Origin: Brevundimonas sp. G8
Lineage (GTDB): Bacteria; Pseudomonadota; Alphaproteobacteria; Caulobacterales; Caulobacteraceae
Assembly (NCBI RefSeq): GCF_902506205.1
Contig: NZ_LR732816.1
Coordinates: 2,117,604 to 2,181,603, forward strand
DNA: 64,000 nt
Direction of reading: 5' to 3'
Below are positions 36,840 to 45,497 of the stretch, one piece after another. The first letter of the stretch is position 1. Each line of letters starts with the position of its first letter. Under the pieces are notes generated by a model. That model was not told the DNA's origin, made no database searches, and saw nothing but the letters and a program-made list of their open reading frames with translations. The position numbers and the translations under genes were made by a program.

Positions 36840-37264
36840 ACCCCGTCGCCCAAATCCACCAGAGGATCACCGCCGCCGTGCCGGAGGCGGGGCTGGCCCT
36901 GCTGTTGCGCCTCGGGATCGCCGCGCCCTTTTTCCTGTCGGGCCGGACCAAGGTCGAGGGGCTGCTGACCATCACGCCCTCGACCCAGTATCTGTTCGCT
37001 GAGGAATATCGCGTGCCCCTGCTGTCGCCCGACGTGGCGGCCCATATGGCGACCTATTCCGAGCACCTGTTCCCGATTCTGATCGTGCTGGGTCTGGTGA
37101 CCCGCCCGGCGGCGGCGGCCTTGCTGTTCATGACCCTGGTGATCCAGGTGTTCATCGAGCCGGGCGGCTGGCCGACGCACCTGCTCTGGGCCGGCCCGCT
37201 GGCCTATTTGATCTCGCGGGGGCCAGGCGCCATCAGCCTGGATCGGTTGCTGAAGATCGACTGA
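36836..37264 (+). CDS. DoxX-family membrane protein of the buf operon
   Basis: Inner-membrane protein of 142 residues with four transmembrane segments. The start at 36836 overlaps the bufC stop codon. DoxX-family features are LALLLRLGIAAPFFLSGRTK near residue 20, HLFPILIVLGLVTRPAAAAL and LVIQVFIEPGGWPTHLLWAG. DoxX/DUF417-type proteins are frequent fourth genes of SigF-controlled DUF2282/692/2063 operons in Caulobacterales. Their role is not settled; quinone- or thiol-linked redox support is one idea. No terminator hairpin is seen after the stop codon. Confidence 0.85.
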   Translation: MNPVAQIHQRITAAVPEAGLALLLRLGIAAPFFLSGRTKVEGLLTITPSTQYLFAEEYRVPLLSPDVAAHMATYSEHLFPILIVLGLVTRPAAAALLFMTLVIQVFIEPGGWPTHLLWAGPLAYLISRGPGAISLDRLLKID

Positions 37265-37351
37265 TCCACCCGGGCCTCTTGCCAGCCGCGTCACTTTGTC
37301 CTTGAAGCGGGGTGAGACCGGCGGACCCGCCGGATACGGGGATCGTCTTTC

Positions 37352-38623
37352 ATGTTCAGTCTGCTGAACCTCCAGAGCCTGTTCGGCCTGGTCGTCATCG
37401 TCGCCATCTGCTGGGCGTTCTCCGAGAACCGTCGTGTGTTTCCATGGAAGCTGGCGATCGGCGCCGTGCTGGTTCAGGCCGGTCTGGTCCTGGCCCTGTT
37501 CGCCATTCCGGGATCGCGCGCCGTCCTAACGGCCGTGACGGGCGCCATCGACGGCCTGGCTGTGGCGACGTCGCAGGGGACGCGGTTCGTGTTCGGCTAT
37601 CTGGGCGGCGGGGATCAGCCCTATGCGGTCCAGAACGAAGGGGCCCTGTTCACCTTCGCCTTCAACGTCCTGCCGTTGATCATGGTGATTTCGGCCCTGT
37701 CGGCCCTGCTGTGGCACTGGAAAATCCTGAAGTGGCTGATCCGCGGCTTTGGCCTGCTGTTCCAGCGCACCATGGGCCTGGGCGGCGCCTCTGCCCTGGC
37801 GGTCGCGGCCAACATCTTTTTGGGCACCATCGAAAGCCCGATCGTCATCAAGGCCTATCTGGACAAGTTGAGCCGGTCCGAGATCTTCCTGATGATGACC
37901 GTGGGCCTGGCGACGGTGGCCGGTTCGACCATGGTCGCCTACGCCAGCATCCTGTCGCAGACCCTGCCCAACGCCGCCGGCCACGTGCTGGTGGCCTCCA
38001 TCGTCTCTGCCCCGGCGGGCGTGCTGCTGGCCCGGATCATGGTCCCGGAACCCAATAAGGAAGCCGCCCAGTCGATCAGCTACGACTCGGCCCTGAAATA
38101 CGACAGCGCCATCGACGCCATTTCCAAAGGCACGTCGGACGGCCTGATGGTGGTGCTGAACATCTCGGCGGTGCTGATCGTCTTCGTGGCCCTGGTGGCC
38201 CTGGTCAACGTCATGCTGGGCGGCTTCATCGTCTTCGGCGAGCCGCTGACGGTCGAGCGTATCTTGGGGGTCCTGCTGACGCCCCTGGCCTGGCTGATCG
38301 GCGTCGATGCGCGCGAGGCGGGGCAGGCGGGCTGGCTGCTCGGCGTCAAACTGGCCCTGACCGAGTTCGTGGCCTTCATCGACCTGGGCAAGATCCCCGC
38401 CGACGCCATGAGCGAGCGCACCCGGATGCTGATGACCTACGCCCTGTGCGGTTTCGCCAACATCGGTTCTGTCGGCATCACCGTGACCGGCCTGTCGGTG
38501 CTGATGCCCGAACGGCGCGAAGAAGTGCTGGGCCTGATCTGGAAAGCGCTGTTCGCCGGCTTCATGGCCACGGCCATGAGCGCGGCCATCGTCGGGGTCA
38601 TGCCGGCGGTCGTGTTCGGCTGA
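37352..38623 (+). CDS. Concentrative nucleoside transporter, NupC/CNT family
   Basis: Inner-membrane nucleoside:cation symporter of 423 residues with many hydrophobic segments. Family hallmarks: FAFNVLPLIMVISALSALLW near residue 110, ANIFLGTIESPIVIKAYLDK (nucleoside-binding), MTVGLATVAGSTMVAYASIL, and the C-terminal YALCGFANIGSVGITVTGLS. The ATG at 37352 begins a typical first segment (MFSLLNLQSLFGLVVIV). It stands alone between the buf operon and a convergent dipeptidase gene, with 21 bases between the stop codons. Confidence 0.92.
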   Translation: MFSLLNLQSLFGLVVIVAICWAFSENRRVFPWKLAIGAVLVQAGLVLALFAIPGSRAVLTAVTGAIDGLAVATSQGTRFVFGYLGGGDQPYAVQNEGALFTFAFNVLPLIMVISALSALLWHWKILKWLIRGFGLLFQRTMGLGGASALAVAANIFLGTIESPIVIKAYLDKLSRSEIFLMMTVGLATVAGSTMVAYASILSQTLPNAAGHVLVASIVSAPAGVLLARIMVPEPNKEAAQSISYDSALKYDSAIDAISKGTSDGLMVVLNISAVLIVFVALVALVNVMLGGFIVFGEPLTVERILGVLLTPLAWLIGVDAREAGQAGWLLGVKLALTEFVAFIDLGKIPADAMSERTRMLMTYALCGFANIGSVGITVTGLSVLMPERREEVLGLIWKALFAGFMATAMSAAIVGVMPAVVFG

Positions 38624-38644
38624 TCGAACACGGCTTTGGCGGCC

Positions 38645-39754
38645 TCAGGCCGTCCAGGTCTCGGCGAAGACGCGCTGGAAGTTGCCGCCCAGGATCTTGT
38701 CGATGGTTCGGGCGCGATAGCCGCGTTTGGCCAGGCCGTCGGCGATGACGGCGCAGCGGTCGGGGCGGTTCAGTCCCGTGACGAACGGCGGCGGCCCTTC
38801 GCCGGGCGCGGCGACGCCTGAGGCTTTTCGCTGTTCCAGGCTCGCGTTCCACTGGGCCACGCTCTCGGGCGAGGTGTCGAACGGCCACAGCAGGGCGTCG
38901 CTGCCGATCCCGACATGATCCTCGCCACAAATTTCCAGGGCGTGGGTCAGGTGGGCGAAATAGACGTCTAGCGACGGCTGAGCGGGCGCGGTCGTCAGAT
39001 AGCTGAGTTCGTAGATGCCCATGACGCCGCCGCCCAGGGCCAGGGCGCGCATCAGCCGGTCGGACTTGTTGCGCGGATGGGCGTGCACGGCGCTGGCGCC
39101 GGCATGAGTGATCAGAACGGGCTTGGTCGAGGCGGTGATGGCGCCGAGGCTGGACAGTTCGTCGCTGTGGCTGACGTCGATGGCTACGCCACGGGCGTTC
39201 ATGCGGGCCACCGCGTCGTGGCCCAAGTCCGTCAGGCCTGTGGAGGTCGGCGACATCGTGCCCGAGGCGAAGGGGGTGGTCAGGTTGTAGCTCAGGCCCA
39301 TCACCAGAACGCCGGCGGCGCGGAACTGGTCGATGGCGTTTATGTCGCCCTCCAGCATTTCGGCCGCTTCGAACGAATAGATGATGCCCAGCTTGCCGGC
39401 CGCCTTGGCGCGGGCGAAGTCGGCCGTCGAGGCGATCTTCATGTAGATGTCGGGGTTCAGCGCCACGGTCTTGTCGATGACGGCGATGGAGGCGGCGGTT
39501 TCGGCCCGTGTCTCGCCTCCGGATCCGCCAATGGTCAGTTTGGCCGCTGTCAGGCCCGACGCCTTGATGATGTCGCGCGTCTCCTGGTCCAGCGGCGTTT
39601 CGGGATCGATCGGCAGGACAAGATTGCCGTTGATCACGATGGCGTCGCGATAAACTTGCGTAGCGTCCACGGTCGAGGGACGGGGCAAGCCCGCACAGGC
39701 CGAGACCGAGGAGGCGGCGGCTGCACCCAGCAGCAGGCGACGGGAAATGATCAT
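38645..39754 (-). CDS. Membrane dipeptidase, M19 (renal dipeptidase) family, exported
   Basis: Zinc dipeptidase of 369 residues. The start at 39754 (MIISRRLLLGAAAASSVSAC) has GGAG nine bases upstream. The twin-arginine followed by SACAG suggests Tat export with possible lipid attachment. Zinc and catalytic motifs are AIVINGNLVL (the usual second metal ligand His of DGHxD is replaced by GN here), YSFEAAEML, GLSYNLTTPFASG, AIDVSHSDELS, VLITHAGASAVHAHPRNKSD and VGIGSDALLWPFD. It is the third gene of a thioesterase-MarR-dipeptidase run, 38 bases after the MarR gene. Confidence 0.88.
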   Translation of the reverse strand: MIISRRLLLGAAAASSVSACAGLPRPSTVDATQVYRDAIVINGNLVLPIDPETPLDQETRDIIKASGLTAAKLTIGGSGGETRAETAASIAVIDKTVALNPDIYMKIASTADFARAKAAGKLGIIYSFEAAEMLEGDINAIDQFRAAGVLVMGLSYNLTTPFASGTMSPTSTGLTDLGHDAVARMNARGVAIDVSHSDELSSLGAITASTKPVLITHAGASAVHAHPRNKSDRLMRALALGGGVMGIYELSYLTTAPAQPSLDVYFAHLTHALEICGEDHVGIGSDALLWPFDTSPESVAQWNASLEQRKASGVAAPGEGPPPFVTGLNRPDRCAVIADGLAKRGYRARTIDKILGGNFQRVFAETWTA

Positions 39755-39792
39755 GGCCTCAGGCTCCATCCCAAGAATGTGTAGGGACCTAC

Positions 39793-40299
39793 CTATTCGT
39801 CTTCGGCCTCGTTTGGGTCCAGTGAAATTTTGGACAGGATTCGGTCGAACATGGAGCGGCGGTCCAAGGCGTCATCGAGACGGTCGAGCAAATCGACCAG
39901 GTCTCCGGCCTCGGCGTTCAGCTCCATCGCCGCACTATTGAAGGCGGCCCAGAGGGGGGCCAGTTCGGCCGCAAGAGCGTGCCCCTTGGCCGTGAGATGC
40001 AGCAAGCGGCGGCGGGCGTCCTCGGGGGCGGTGGTGGATGCGATCAGGCCGGCCTTGTCCATTGAGCGGCTGGCCTCGCTGACGGAGGCGTGAGTGATCT
40101 TCAAGATGGCGGCGATCTCGCCCACCGCCATGGGCCGGTTGTGTTCGACCAACTGGCGCAGGATGCCGTACCAGCGCTGCTCGAACTCTATGCCTTGGGC
40201 CGCATAGACGCGCGTGCCGTCACGGTCGATGCGTTCGGACGCGCGGCGCAAACGTGCGCCTAGCGCCGCACCGCCGAAACTGCGGCTGTAGTCCGTCAC
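39793..40299 (-). CDS. MarR-family transcriptional regulator
   Basis: Winged-helix regulator of 168 residues. DNA-binding segment: MAVGEIAAILKITHASVSEA (recognition helix), followed by MDKAGLIASTTAPEDARRRL, the usual wing. The rest is the helical dimerisation region and an acidic tail (LDPNEAEDE). The ATG overlaps the stop codon of the upstream thioesterase gene (ATGA), so the two are coupled. A GTAGG-ga-CCTAC palindrome lies immediately after its stop codon, before the dipeptidase gene. Ligand unknown. Confidence 0.85.
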   Translation of the reverse strand: MTDYSRSFGGAALGARLRRASERIDRDGTRVYAAQGIEFEQRWYGILRQLVEHNRPMAVGEIAAILKITHASVSEASRSMDKAGLIASTTAPEDARRRLLHLTAKGHALAAELAPLWAAFNSAAMELNAEAGDLVDLLDRLDDALDRRSMFDRILSKISLDPNEAEDE

Positions 40300-40727
40300 C
40301 GGGGCGTGAACTTGCGGATCACGCCGGAGAAGGTCATCAGCAGGCGCTCGCCGGTGTTTATCTGGCCTCGCACGAAGATCAGGCTCTTGCCCGCCTTGGT
40401 CACCTGGCCCGTCGCTTCGATCAGTTCGCCGACATAGCCGCCGTCGATGAAGGTGGAGTCCAATTGGACCGTGACGCCCGAGGCGCCCTCCATCTCCTGA
40501 TAGGCGATCTGGAACATGGCGATGTCGGCGAAGGTCATTAGGCAGCCGCCGTGCATCCGGCCGCCGGCGTTCATGTGCTTCTGCTCGGCGCGGAACGCGC
40601 AGCGCATGTGCCCGTCGGGATCGGGTTTGCCGTAGAACGGGCCGACGACGGTGTCGAAGGTGTCGTGCAGATCGTAGGTCTGCCAGCCGGCGAACTCGCC
40701 CTCGGTGATGGTGATTTTCTTGGGCAT
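40296..40727 (-). CDS. Hotdog-fold thioesterase, PaaI/YigI type
   Basis: Acyl-CoA thioesterase-like protein of 143 residues. The hotdog motif is NAGGRMHGGCLMTFADIAMF near residue 55, where a conserved HGG and the helix-borne aspartate form the active site. A beta-sheet half follows (TVQLDSTFIDGGYVGELIEA, then LIFVRGQINTGERLLMTFSG). Substrate chain length cannot be predicted. It is first in the minus-strand run thioesterase-marR-dipeptidase and diverges from the DUF3253 gene across 47 bases. Confidence 0.85.
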   Translation of the reverse strand: MPKKITITEGEFAGWQTYDLHDTFDTVVGPFYGKPDPDGHMRCAFRAEQKHMNAGGRMHGGCLMTFADIAMFQIAYQEMEGASGVTVQLDSTFIDGGYVGELIEATGQVTKAGKSLIFVRGQINTGERLLMTFSGVIRKFTPR

Positions 40728-40774
40728 GCAGACTTGGCCTTACTTATGGGCGTGCGTTGCAGCATATAGGCGCA

Positions 40775-41077
40775 ATGAGCGATCCGATCGAAACCGCAAT
40801 CCTGAACAAAATCGCCGCGCTTGAGCCCGGCAAGAGCATTGAGCCCGCCGAAGTGGCCAAAGAGCTACAGCCGGAGCAATGGCAGCGCATGCTGCCCAAG
40901 GTCCGCGCCATCGCGCTGAGCCTGATGCGCCAGGGCAAGCTGACCATCACCAAGAAGGGCAAGCCGGTCGACCCGGACCACGTCCGCGGCGTGACGCGCC
41001 TGCGTCAGGCCACGGAGGAAGAGACGGCCCTGGCGCTGAGCCGTCGTCCGCCGGTCGCCGAGGGCGATGACGACTGA
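40775..41077 (+). CDS. DUF3253 domain protein
   Basis: Small protein of 100 residues. The start at 40775 (MSDPIETAILNKIAALEPGK) was preferred over a TTG six codons upstream. It resembles DUF3253: a winged-helix-like fold (SIEPAEVAKELQPEQWQRML) followed by PKVRAIALSLMRQGKLTITK and KPVDPDHVRGVTRLR, hinting at nucleic-acid binding. No experimental function is known to me. It overlaps the next gene, a uracil-DNA-glycosylase-fold protein, by 11 bases, so the two products are made together and may act together. Confidence 0.75.
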   Translation: MSDPIETAILNKIAALEPGKSIEPAEVAKELQPEQWQRMLPKVRAIALSLMRQGKLTITKKGKPVDPDHVRGVTRLRQATEEETALALSRRPPVAEGDDD

Positions 41078-41702
41078 TCTCGACGAGGTCCTGAGCGACA
41101 TCCGCGCCTGTCGCGCCTGCGCGGGCTTGCTGCCGCACACGCCGCGTCCGGTGGTGCGGGTGTTTCCAGAGACGCGGCTGCTGATCTGCGGCCAGGCGCC
41201 GGGGCGGCGGGTGCACGAAAGCGGTCTGCCTTTCACCGATCCATCGGGCGACCGGCTGCGCGACTGGATGGGCGTGGACTACGAGACCTTCTACGCCGAT
41301 CACCGCATTGGGGTGGCGGCCCAAGCCTTCTGCTATCCCGGCACGGCGCCCAAGGGCGGGGACTATCCGCCGCCGACACGATGTGCTGACCTGTGGCGTC
41401 CGCAGTTGCTGGACGCCTTGCCGCAGATGGAGCTGACGCTGCTGGTGGGCGGCTATGCCCAGGCTTGGGCGCTGGGAGATCGAGCCAAGCGGAACATGAC
41501 CGAGACGGTGCGGGCGTGGCGCGACTTTGCGCCTAGCCTGCTGGTGCTGCCGCACCCCTCCTGGCGCAACACGGCCTGGCTGAGGAAGAACCCGTGGTTC
41601 GAGGCGGAGGTTGTCCCTTATCTGCGGGAACGGGTTCGGGGCATTCTGACTTCCGCTGAAGTCTCGCGAACGCCGCGATCCAGTTCTGTCGTGAGGTCGT
41701 AG
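41067..41702 (+). CDS. Uracil-DNA glycosylase superfamily protein
   Basis: Protein of 211 residues with the UDG alpha/beta fold: LLICGQAPGRRVHESGLPFT (motif 1 equivalent, residues about 38-58), DWMGVDYETFYADHR, GTAPKGGDYPPPTRC, and the motif-2 equivalent VLPHPSWRNTAWL. An N-terminal pair of cysteines (IRACRACAGL) resembles half of an iron-sulfur ligand set, but a full four-cysteine pattern is not evident. It could be a true glycosylase or one of the uncharacterised branches of the family. It overlaps the DUF3253 gene and is followed eight bases later by a lipoprotein hydrolase gene. Confidence 0.75.
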   Translation: MTTDLDEVLSDIRACRACAGLLPHTPRPVVRVFPETRLLICGQAPGRRVHESGLPFTDPSGDRLRDWMGVDYETFYADHRIGVAAQAFCYPGTAPKGGDYPPPTRCADLWRPQLLDALPQMELTLLVGGYAQAWALGDRAKRNMTETVRAWRDFAPSLLVLPHPSWRNTAWLRKNPWFEAEVVPYLRERVRGILTSAEVSRTPRSSSVVRS

Positions 41703-41709
41703 GGGACGA

Positions 41710-42747
41710 ATGGTCGTGAACTTCTCCAGACTGATCCCGCTTGCGGCCGCGCTGGCCCTGTCCGCCTGCGCCACGCCCTATATTCAGCCGCCTTTGACGC
41801 CGCCCGTGGGGTTCGCCGGGGCTCATGTCGAGGATCGCGCCCTGGTCATGTCGGACGGGGCGCGTCTGCCCTATCTGCGCTGGGGGCCGACGGATCGGGC
41901 GCCTTGGGCGGTGATCGTGGCGCTGCACGGCATGAATGACCACGACGCCAGCTTCCGTCTGGCCGGGCCATGGTGGGCTGAGCAGGGGATCGAGACCTGG
42001 TCGTATGACCAACGCGGTTTCGGCGCCGCGCCGGGGCGAGGCGAGTGGGCCGGCGAACAACGTATGACCGACGACCTGCGCGAGATTACGGCCATGGCTC
42101 GCGCCCGCTACCCCCACGCCGTAATCGCCGTGGTGGGCGAGAGCATGGGCGGGTCGGTGACGGCGGCGGCCTTCGGCTCGGACAATCCGCCCGATGCGGA
42201 CCGGGTCGTGCTGCTGGCGCCCGGCGTCTGGGGCTGGTCGACGCAAGGGCCGCTGAACAGCACGGCGCTGAACATCGCGGCGCGGGCGCTGGGCGACGTG
42301 GCGCTGGAGCCGCCCGAGTTCATCACGCGCGATATTCACGCCTCGTCCAATACGCTGGAGCTGATCCGCAACGGGCGTGATCCCATGAGCATTCTCGCGA
42401 CTCGGTTCGACACCGTCTATGGGCTGGTCGATCTGATGGAGACCTCGTCGCGCAGCCTGGGTCGTATCCGCGGTGACGCTATACTGATGTACGGGGCCCA
42501 CGACGAGGTGGTGAAGCGCGGGCCGATGCGACTGGCCTTGCAACGCGCCGAGGCCGAGGGCGGCACGTTGCGCACGGCCTGGTATCCGAACGGCTGGCAT
42601 CTGCTGAACCGCGATCTGGACGCCGAGATCGTCTATCGCGACGTCGTGTCGTGGCTGAAGGATCCCAAGGCGGCCCTGCCTTCGGGCGCGCCGGCCGTCC
42701 TGCCGCAGCTTGACCGCAAGGCTTCGGGGTTCCGTAACCTCTCTTAA
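41710..42747 (+). CDS. Alpha/beta hydrolase lipoprotein (lysophospholipase-like)
   Basis: Envelope-anchored serine hydrolase of 345 residues. The signal peptide ends in a lipobox (ALALSACATP, Cys20). An alpha/beta-hydrolase core follows: VIVALHGMNDHDASFRLAGP, TWSYDQRGFGAAPGRGEW, nucleophile elbow AVVGESMGGSV (Ser near residue 150), acid region ILMYGAHDEVV and the catalytic His in YPNGWHLLNRD. It resembles monoacylglycerol/lysophospholipases. The ribosome site GGGGACGA precedes the ATG. Its stop codon overlaps a CtrA-like box that belongs to the following flagellar operon. Confidence 0.87.
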   Translation: MVVNFSRLIPLAAALALSACATPYIQPPLTPPVGFAGAHVEDRALVMSDGARLPYLRWGPTDRAPWAVIVALHGMNDHDASFRLAGPWWAEQGIETWSYDQRGFGAAPGRGEWAGEQRMTDDLREITAMARARYPHAVIAVVGESMGGSVTAAAFGSDNPPDADRVVLLAPGVWGWSTQGPLNSTALNIAARALGDVALEPPEFITRDIHASSNTLELIRNGRDPMSILATRFDTVYGLVDLMETSSRSLGRIRGDAILMYGAHDEVVKRGPMRLALQRAEAEGGTLRTAWYPNGWHLLNRDLDAEIVYRDVVSWLKDPKAALPSGAPAVLPQLDRKASGFRNLS

Positions 42748-42759
42748 CGCGACGTTTAC
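42744..42759 (+). promoter_or_regulatory. CtrA-like box upstream of fliF
   Basis: TTAA (42744-42747), 7 bases, TTTAC (42755-42759), one mismatch from TTAA-N7-TTAAC. It lies 66 bases before the preferred fliF start and overlaps the stop codon of the preceding gene. In Caulobacter the fliF operon is an early flagellar (class II) operon activated by CtrA. Confidence 0.6.
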
Positions 42760-42824
42760 CATCCAGGCGGCATTTTCTGCCTAGCGGGGCGTTAGTGTCT
42801 CCCGCGAGTTTGGGGCGGGGACGC

Positions 42825-44462
42825 GTGGGCGGCTTCACAGCGGCGTTGCAGAAGTTCGGGATCGGCCGTCTGGCCGCTGTCCTCGGCGTCGCCGCGGGCG
42901 TCGCCGCCGTGCTGGTCGCCGTCATGCTGCGCATGGGCCAGGCGCCCGACGCGCTGCTCTATTCCAACCTGGATCTGCGTGAAGCCAGCGAGATCAGCGC
43001 CGCCCTGGATCAGGCCGGCATCAGATATTCATCCAAGGGCGACGGTTCGACCATCATGGTCAACCGCGACGAGGTCGGCACAGCGCGGATGCTGGTGGCG
43101 GGTAAGGGCTTGGTCACGTCCGGTTCGGTTGGCTACGAGTTGTTCGACAACCAGTCCGTCTTGGGCCAGACGGAGTTCCAGCAGCAGTTGAACGAGCAGC
43201 GCGCGCTGCAGGGCGAACTGTCGCGCACCATCATGTCGATGCGCGGCATCACCGCCGCCCGCGTCCACATCACCATGCCGCGCCGCGAAATGTTCACATC
43301 CGCCGCCGCCGAGCCGACGGCCGCCGTTCTGGTGGGGCTGGGCGGGCGTGATCTCAGCTCGGATCAGGTGCGGGCGATCCGCAACCTGGTCGCCTCGTCC
43401 GTGCCGAACCTGAAGCCCGACCGGGTCACGGTCGCGGACCAGACCAACCGGACCCTGGCCGCCGGCAGCGACGACGGGACCTTCTCCTCAGCTACCGCCG
43501 CCGAAGCCAAGGGTAATACGGAAAGCCAGCTTCAGGCGCGCATCAAGGACATCGTCGAAGGCGTCGTCGGAGTCGGATCCGCTAGGGTTCAGGTCACGGC
43601 CGACATCGATCAGAGCCGCGCCACCACCCAGGAAGAGAAGTTCGATCCGGATGGTCAGGTCGTCCGTTCGACCACTACCAACGGCTCGCAATCCGCCGAC
43701 AACACGGCCCAGCCCGACGGCGGCGTCACCGCCACGAACAATATCCCCGGCGGCGCGGCGCCCGGCGCGGCGGCGGCCGGTTCGACCAACACCGAGAACG
43801 CCGAAACCACCAACTACGAAATCTCCAAGACCACCACGACCACGACCAAGGAGCCTGGCGAGGTCAAGAAGCTGGCCGTCGCGGTCGCCGTGGACGGCAA
43901 GTGGACGCCCGCTGCCGACGGCAAGGGTGAGCCGACCTATGCGCCGCGCACAGCCGAGGAGATCGCCCAGATCAAGTCGCTGGTCGCCGCCGCCGCCGGC
44001 ATCGACGAGACGCGCGGCGACAAGATCGAGGTCATCAACGTCCGCTTCAACCACGACACCGGCATCGCCGGCGGCCTGGAGGGCAAGTCGTCGCTGCTGG
44101 ACTTCTCCAAGAACGACGTCATGCGCTTCGTCGAGCTGGGCATACTGACGGTCGTCGCCCTGCTGCTGATCTTCTTCGTGCTGCGCCCGCTGCTGAAGAC
44201 GGCCTCGGGCGGCACGAACCTGCCGGCCGTCATCGGCGCCAACGGCATGCCGGTGACGACGGTGGCGACGACGGTGATCGGCGCGGACGGTCAGCCGCAA
44301 CTGGTTCAGCTGCCGGCCCCGACTGAGATGGATCAGAAGATCGACATCGCCCGCATCGAGGGTCAGGTGAAGGCGTCCTCGGTCAAGAAGGTCGCCGACT
44401 TCGTCCAGGCGCATCCTGATGACGCCGCCGGCATCCTGCGCACCTGGGTGGCGGAAGGCTGA
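42825..44462 (+). CDS. fliF: Flagellar MS-ring protein FliF
   Basis: Inner-membrane MS-ring subunit of about 545 residues. An N-terminal transmembrane segment ([20 protein letters not shown]) is followed by ring-building motifs [26 protein letters not shown]-type [20 protein letters not shown] and [14 protein letters not shown] low-complexity Thr/Ala/Gly loop near residues 290-345 precedes the second transmembrane segment ([20 protein letters not shown]). The cytoplasmic end binds FliG. GTG at 42825 is preferred (GGGGCGGGG upstream); GTG at 42795 would add ten residues. The stop codon overlaps the fliG start. Confidence 0.93.
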   Translation: MGGFTAALQKFGIGRLAAVLGVAAGVAAVLVAVMLRMGQAPDALLYSNLDLREASEISAALDQAGIRYSSKGDGSTIMVNRDEVGTARMLVAGKGLVTSGSVGYELFDNQSVLGQTEFQQQLNEQRALQGELSRTIMSMRGITAARVHITMPRREMFTSAAAEPTAAVLVGLGGRDLSSDQVRAIRNLVASSVPNLKPDRVTVADQTNRTLAAGSDDGTFSSATAAEAKGNTESQLQARIKDIVEGVVGVGSARVQVTADIDQSRATTQEEKFDPDGQVVRSTTTNGSQSADNTAQPDGGVTATNNIPGGAAPGAAAAGSTNTENAETTNYEISKTTTTTTKEPGEVKKLAVAVAVDGKWTPAADGKGEPTYAPRTAEEIAQIKSLVAAAAGIDETRGDKIEVINVRFNHDTGIAGGLEGKSSLLDFSKNDVMRFVELGILTVVALLLIFFVLRPLLKTASGGTNLPAVIGANGMPVTTVATTVIGADGQPQLVQLPAPTEMDQKIDIARIEGQVKASSVKKVADFVQAHPDDAAGILRTWVAEG

Positions 44463-45496
44463 TGGCGAAGCTGGTCAACAAGAAGGCTGCGATCGACGAC
44501 CCCAACAAGCTGACGGGGCCGGAGAAGGCCGCCGTCATCCTGCTGGCGCTGGGCGAAGAGCACACGGCCCTGTGGGAGCGTCTGGACGACGACGAGGTCA
44601 AGGAAATCTCGCAGGCCATGGCGACGCTGGGCAATGTCAGCGCCGAGGCCGTTGAGGCCCTGATGATCGAGTTCGTCTCGGGCCTGTCGGGCTCGGGCTC
44701 GGTCATGGGCAGCTATGAACAGACCCAGAAGCTGCTGGCCGCCTTCCTGCCCAAGGATCGCGTCGACGGCCTGATGGAGGAGATCCGGGGTCCGGCCGGT
44801 CGCACCATGTGGGACAAGCTGGGTAATGTGAACGAGGCCGTCCTCGCCAACTATCTGAAGAACGAATACCCCCAGACGGTCGCCGTCATCCTGTCCAAGG
44901 TGCGCTCGGACCACGCCGCCCGCGTGCTGACCAGCCTGCCCGAAGATTTCGCCCTGGAATGCGTGCAGCGGATGCTGCGGATGGAACCGGTGCAGCGCGA
45001 GATCCTGGACAAGATCGAGGCCACGTTGCGCACCGAATTCATGTCGAACCTGGCGCGTACGTCCAAGCGCGACAGCCACGAGATGATGGCCGACATCTTC
45101 AACAGCTTCGACCGCCAGACCGAAGCCCGCTTCATCGGCGCCTTGGAAGAGCGCAATCGCGAGTCGGCCGAGCGCATCCGCGCCCTGATGTTCGTATTCG
45201 AGGATCTGTCCAAGCTGGATCCCGGCGGCGTCCAGACCCTGCTGCGCGGCGTGGACAAGGATTCGCTGGGCCTGGCGCTGAAGGGCGCCTCGGAGGGGCT
45301 GCGCGAGATGTTCTTCTCCAACATGTCCGAACGGGCCTCCAAGATCATGCGCGAAGACATGGAGTCGATGGGCCCCGTGCGTCTGAAGGACGTCGATGCG
45401 GCGCAGATGGCCATGGTTCAGGTCGCCAAGGACCTGGCCGCCAAGGGCGACATCATGCTGGCCGGCCAGGGCGCCGACGACGAGCTGATCTACTGA
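44462..45496 (+). CDS. fliG: Flagellar motor switch protein FliG
   Basis: Switch/C-ring protein of 344 residues coupling stator torque to the MS ring. The N-terminal part is [20 protein letters not shown]; the middle domain contains [17 protein letters not shown] (EHPQ-type motif, here EYPQ). The C-terminal domain has the charged torque helix region [19 protein letters not shown] and [13 protein letters not shown]. The ATG overlaps the fliF stop codon by one base. fliH follows two bases after its stop codon, continuing a tightly packed operon. Confidence 0.95.
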   Translation: MAKLVNKKAAIDDPNKLTGPEKAAVILLALGEEHTALWERLDDDEVKEISQAMATLGNVSAEAVEALMIEFVSGLSGSGSVMGSYEQTQKLLAAFLPKDRVDGLMEEIRGPAGRTMWDKLGNVNEAVLANYLKNEYPQTVAVILSKVRSDHAARVLTSLPEDFALECVQRMLRMEPVQREILDKIEATLRTEFMSNLARTSKRDSHEMMADIFNSFDRQTEARFIGALEERNRESAERIRALMFVFEDLSKLDPGGVQTLLRGVDKDSLGLALKGASEGLREMFFSNMSERASKIMREDMESMGPVRLKDVDAAQMAMVQVAKDLAAKGDIMLAGQGADDELIY

Positions 45497-45497
45497 T

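Noticed and set aside
42733..42760. GTAACC upstream of fliF as a SigF promoter
   Set aside because: CGAA is absent at the required spacing.
43780..43860. Thr-rich repeat in fliF as a microsatellite or frameshift site
   Set aside because: The frame is continuous and a Thr/Ala/Gly-rich loop is normal in this part of FliF.
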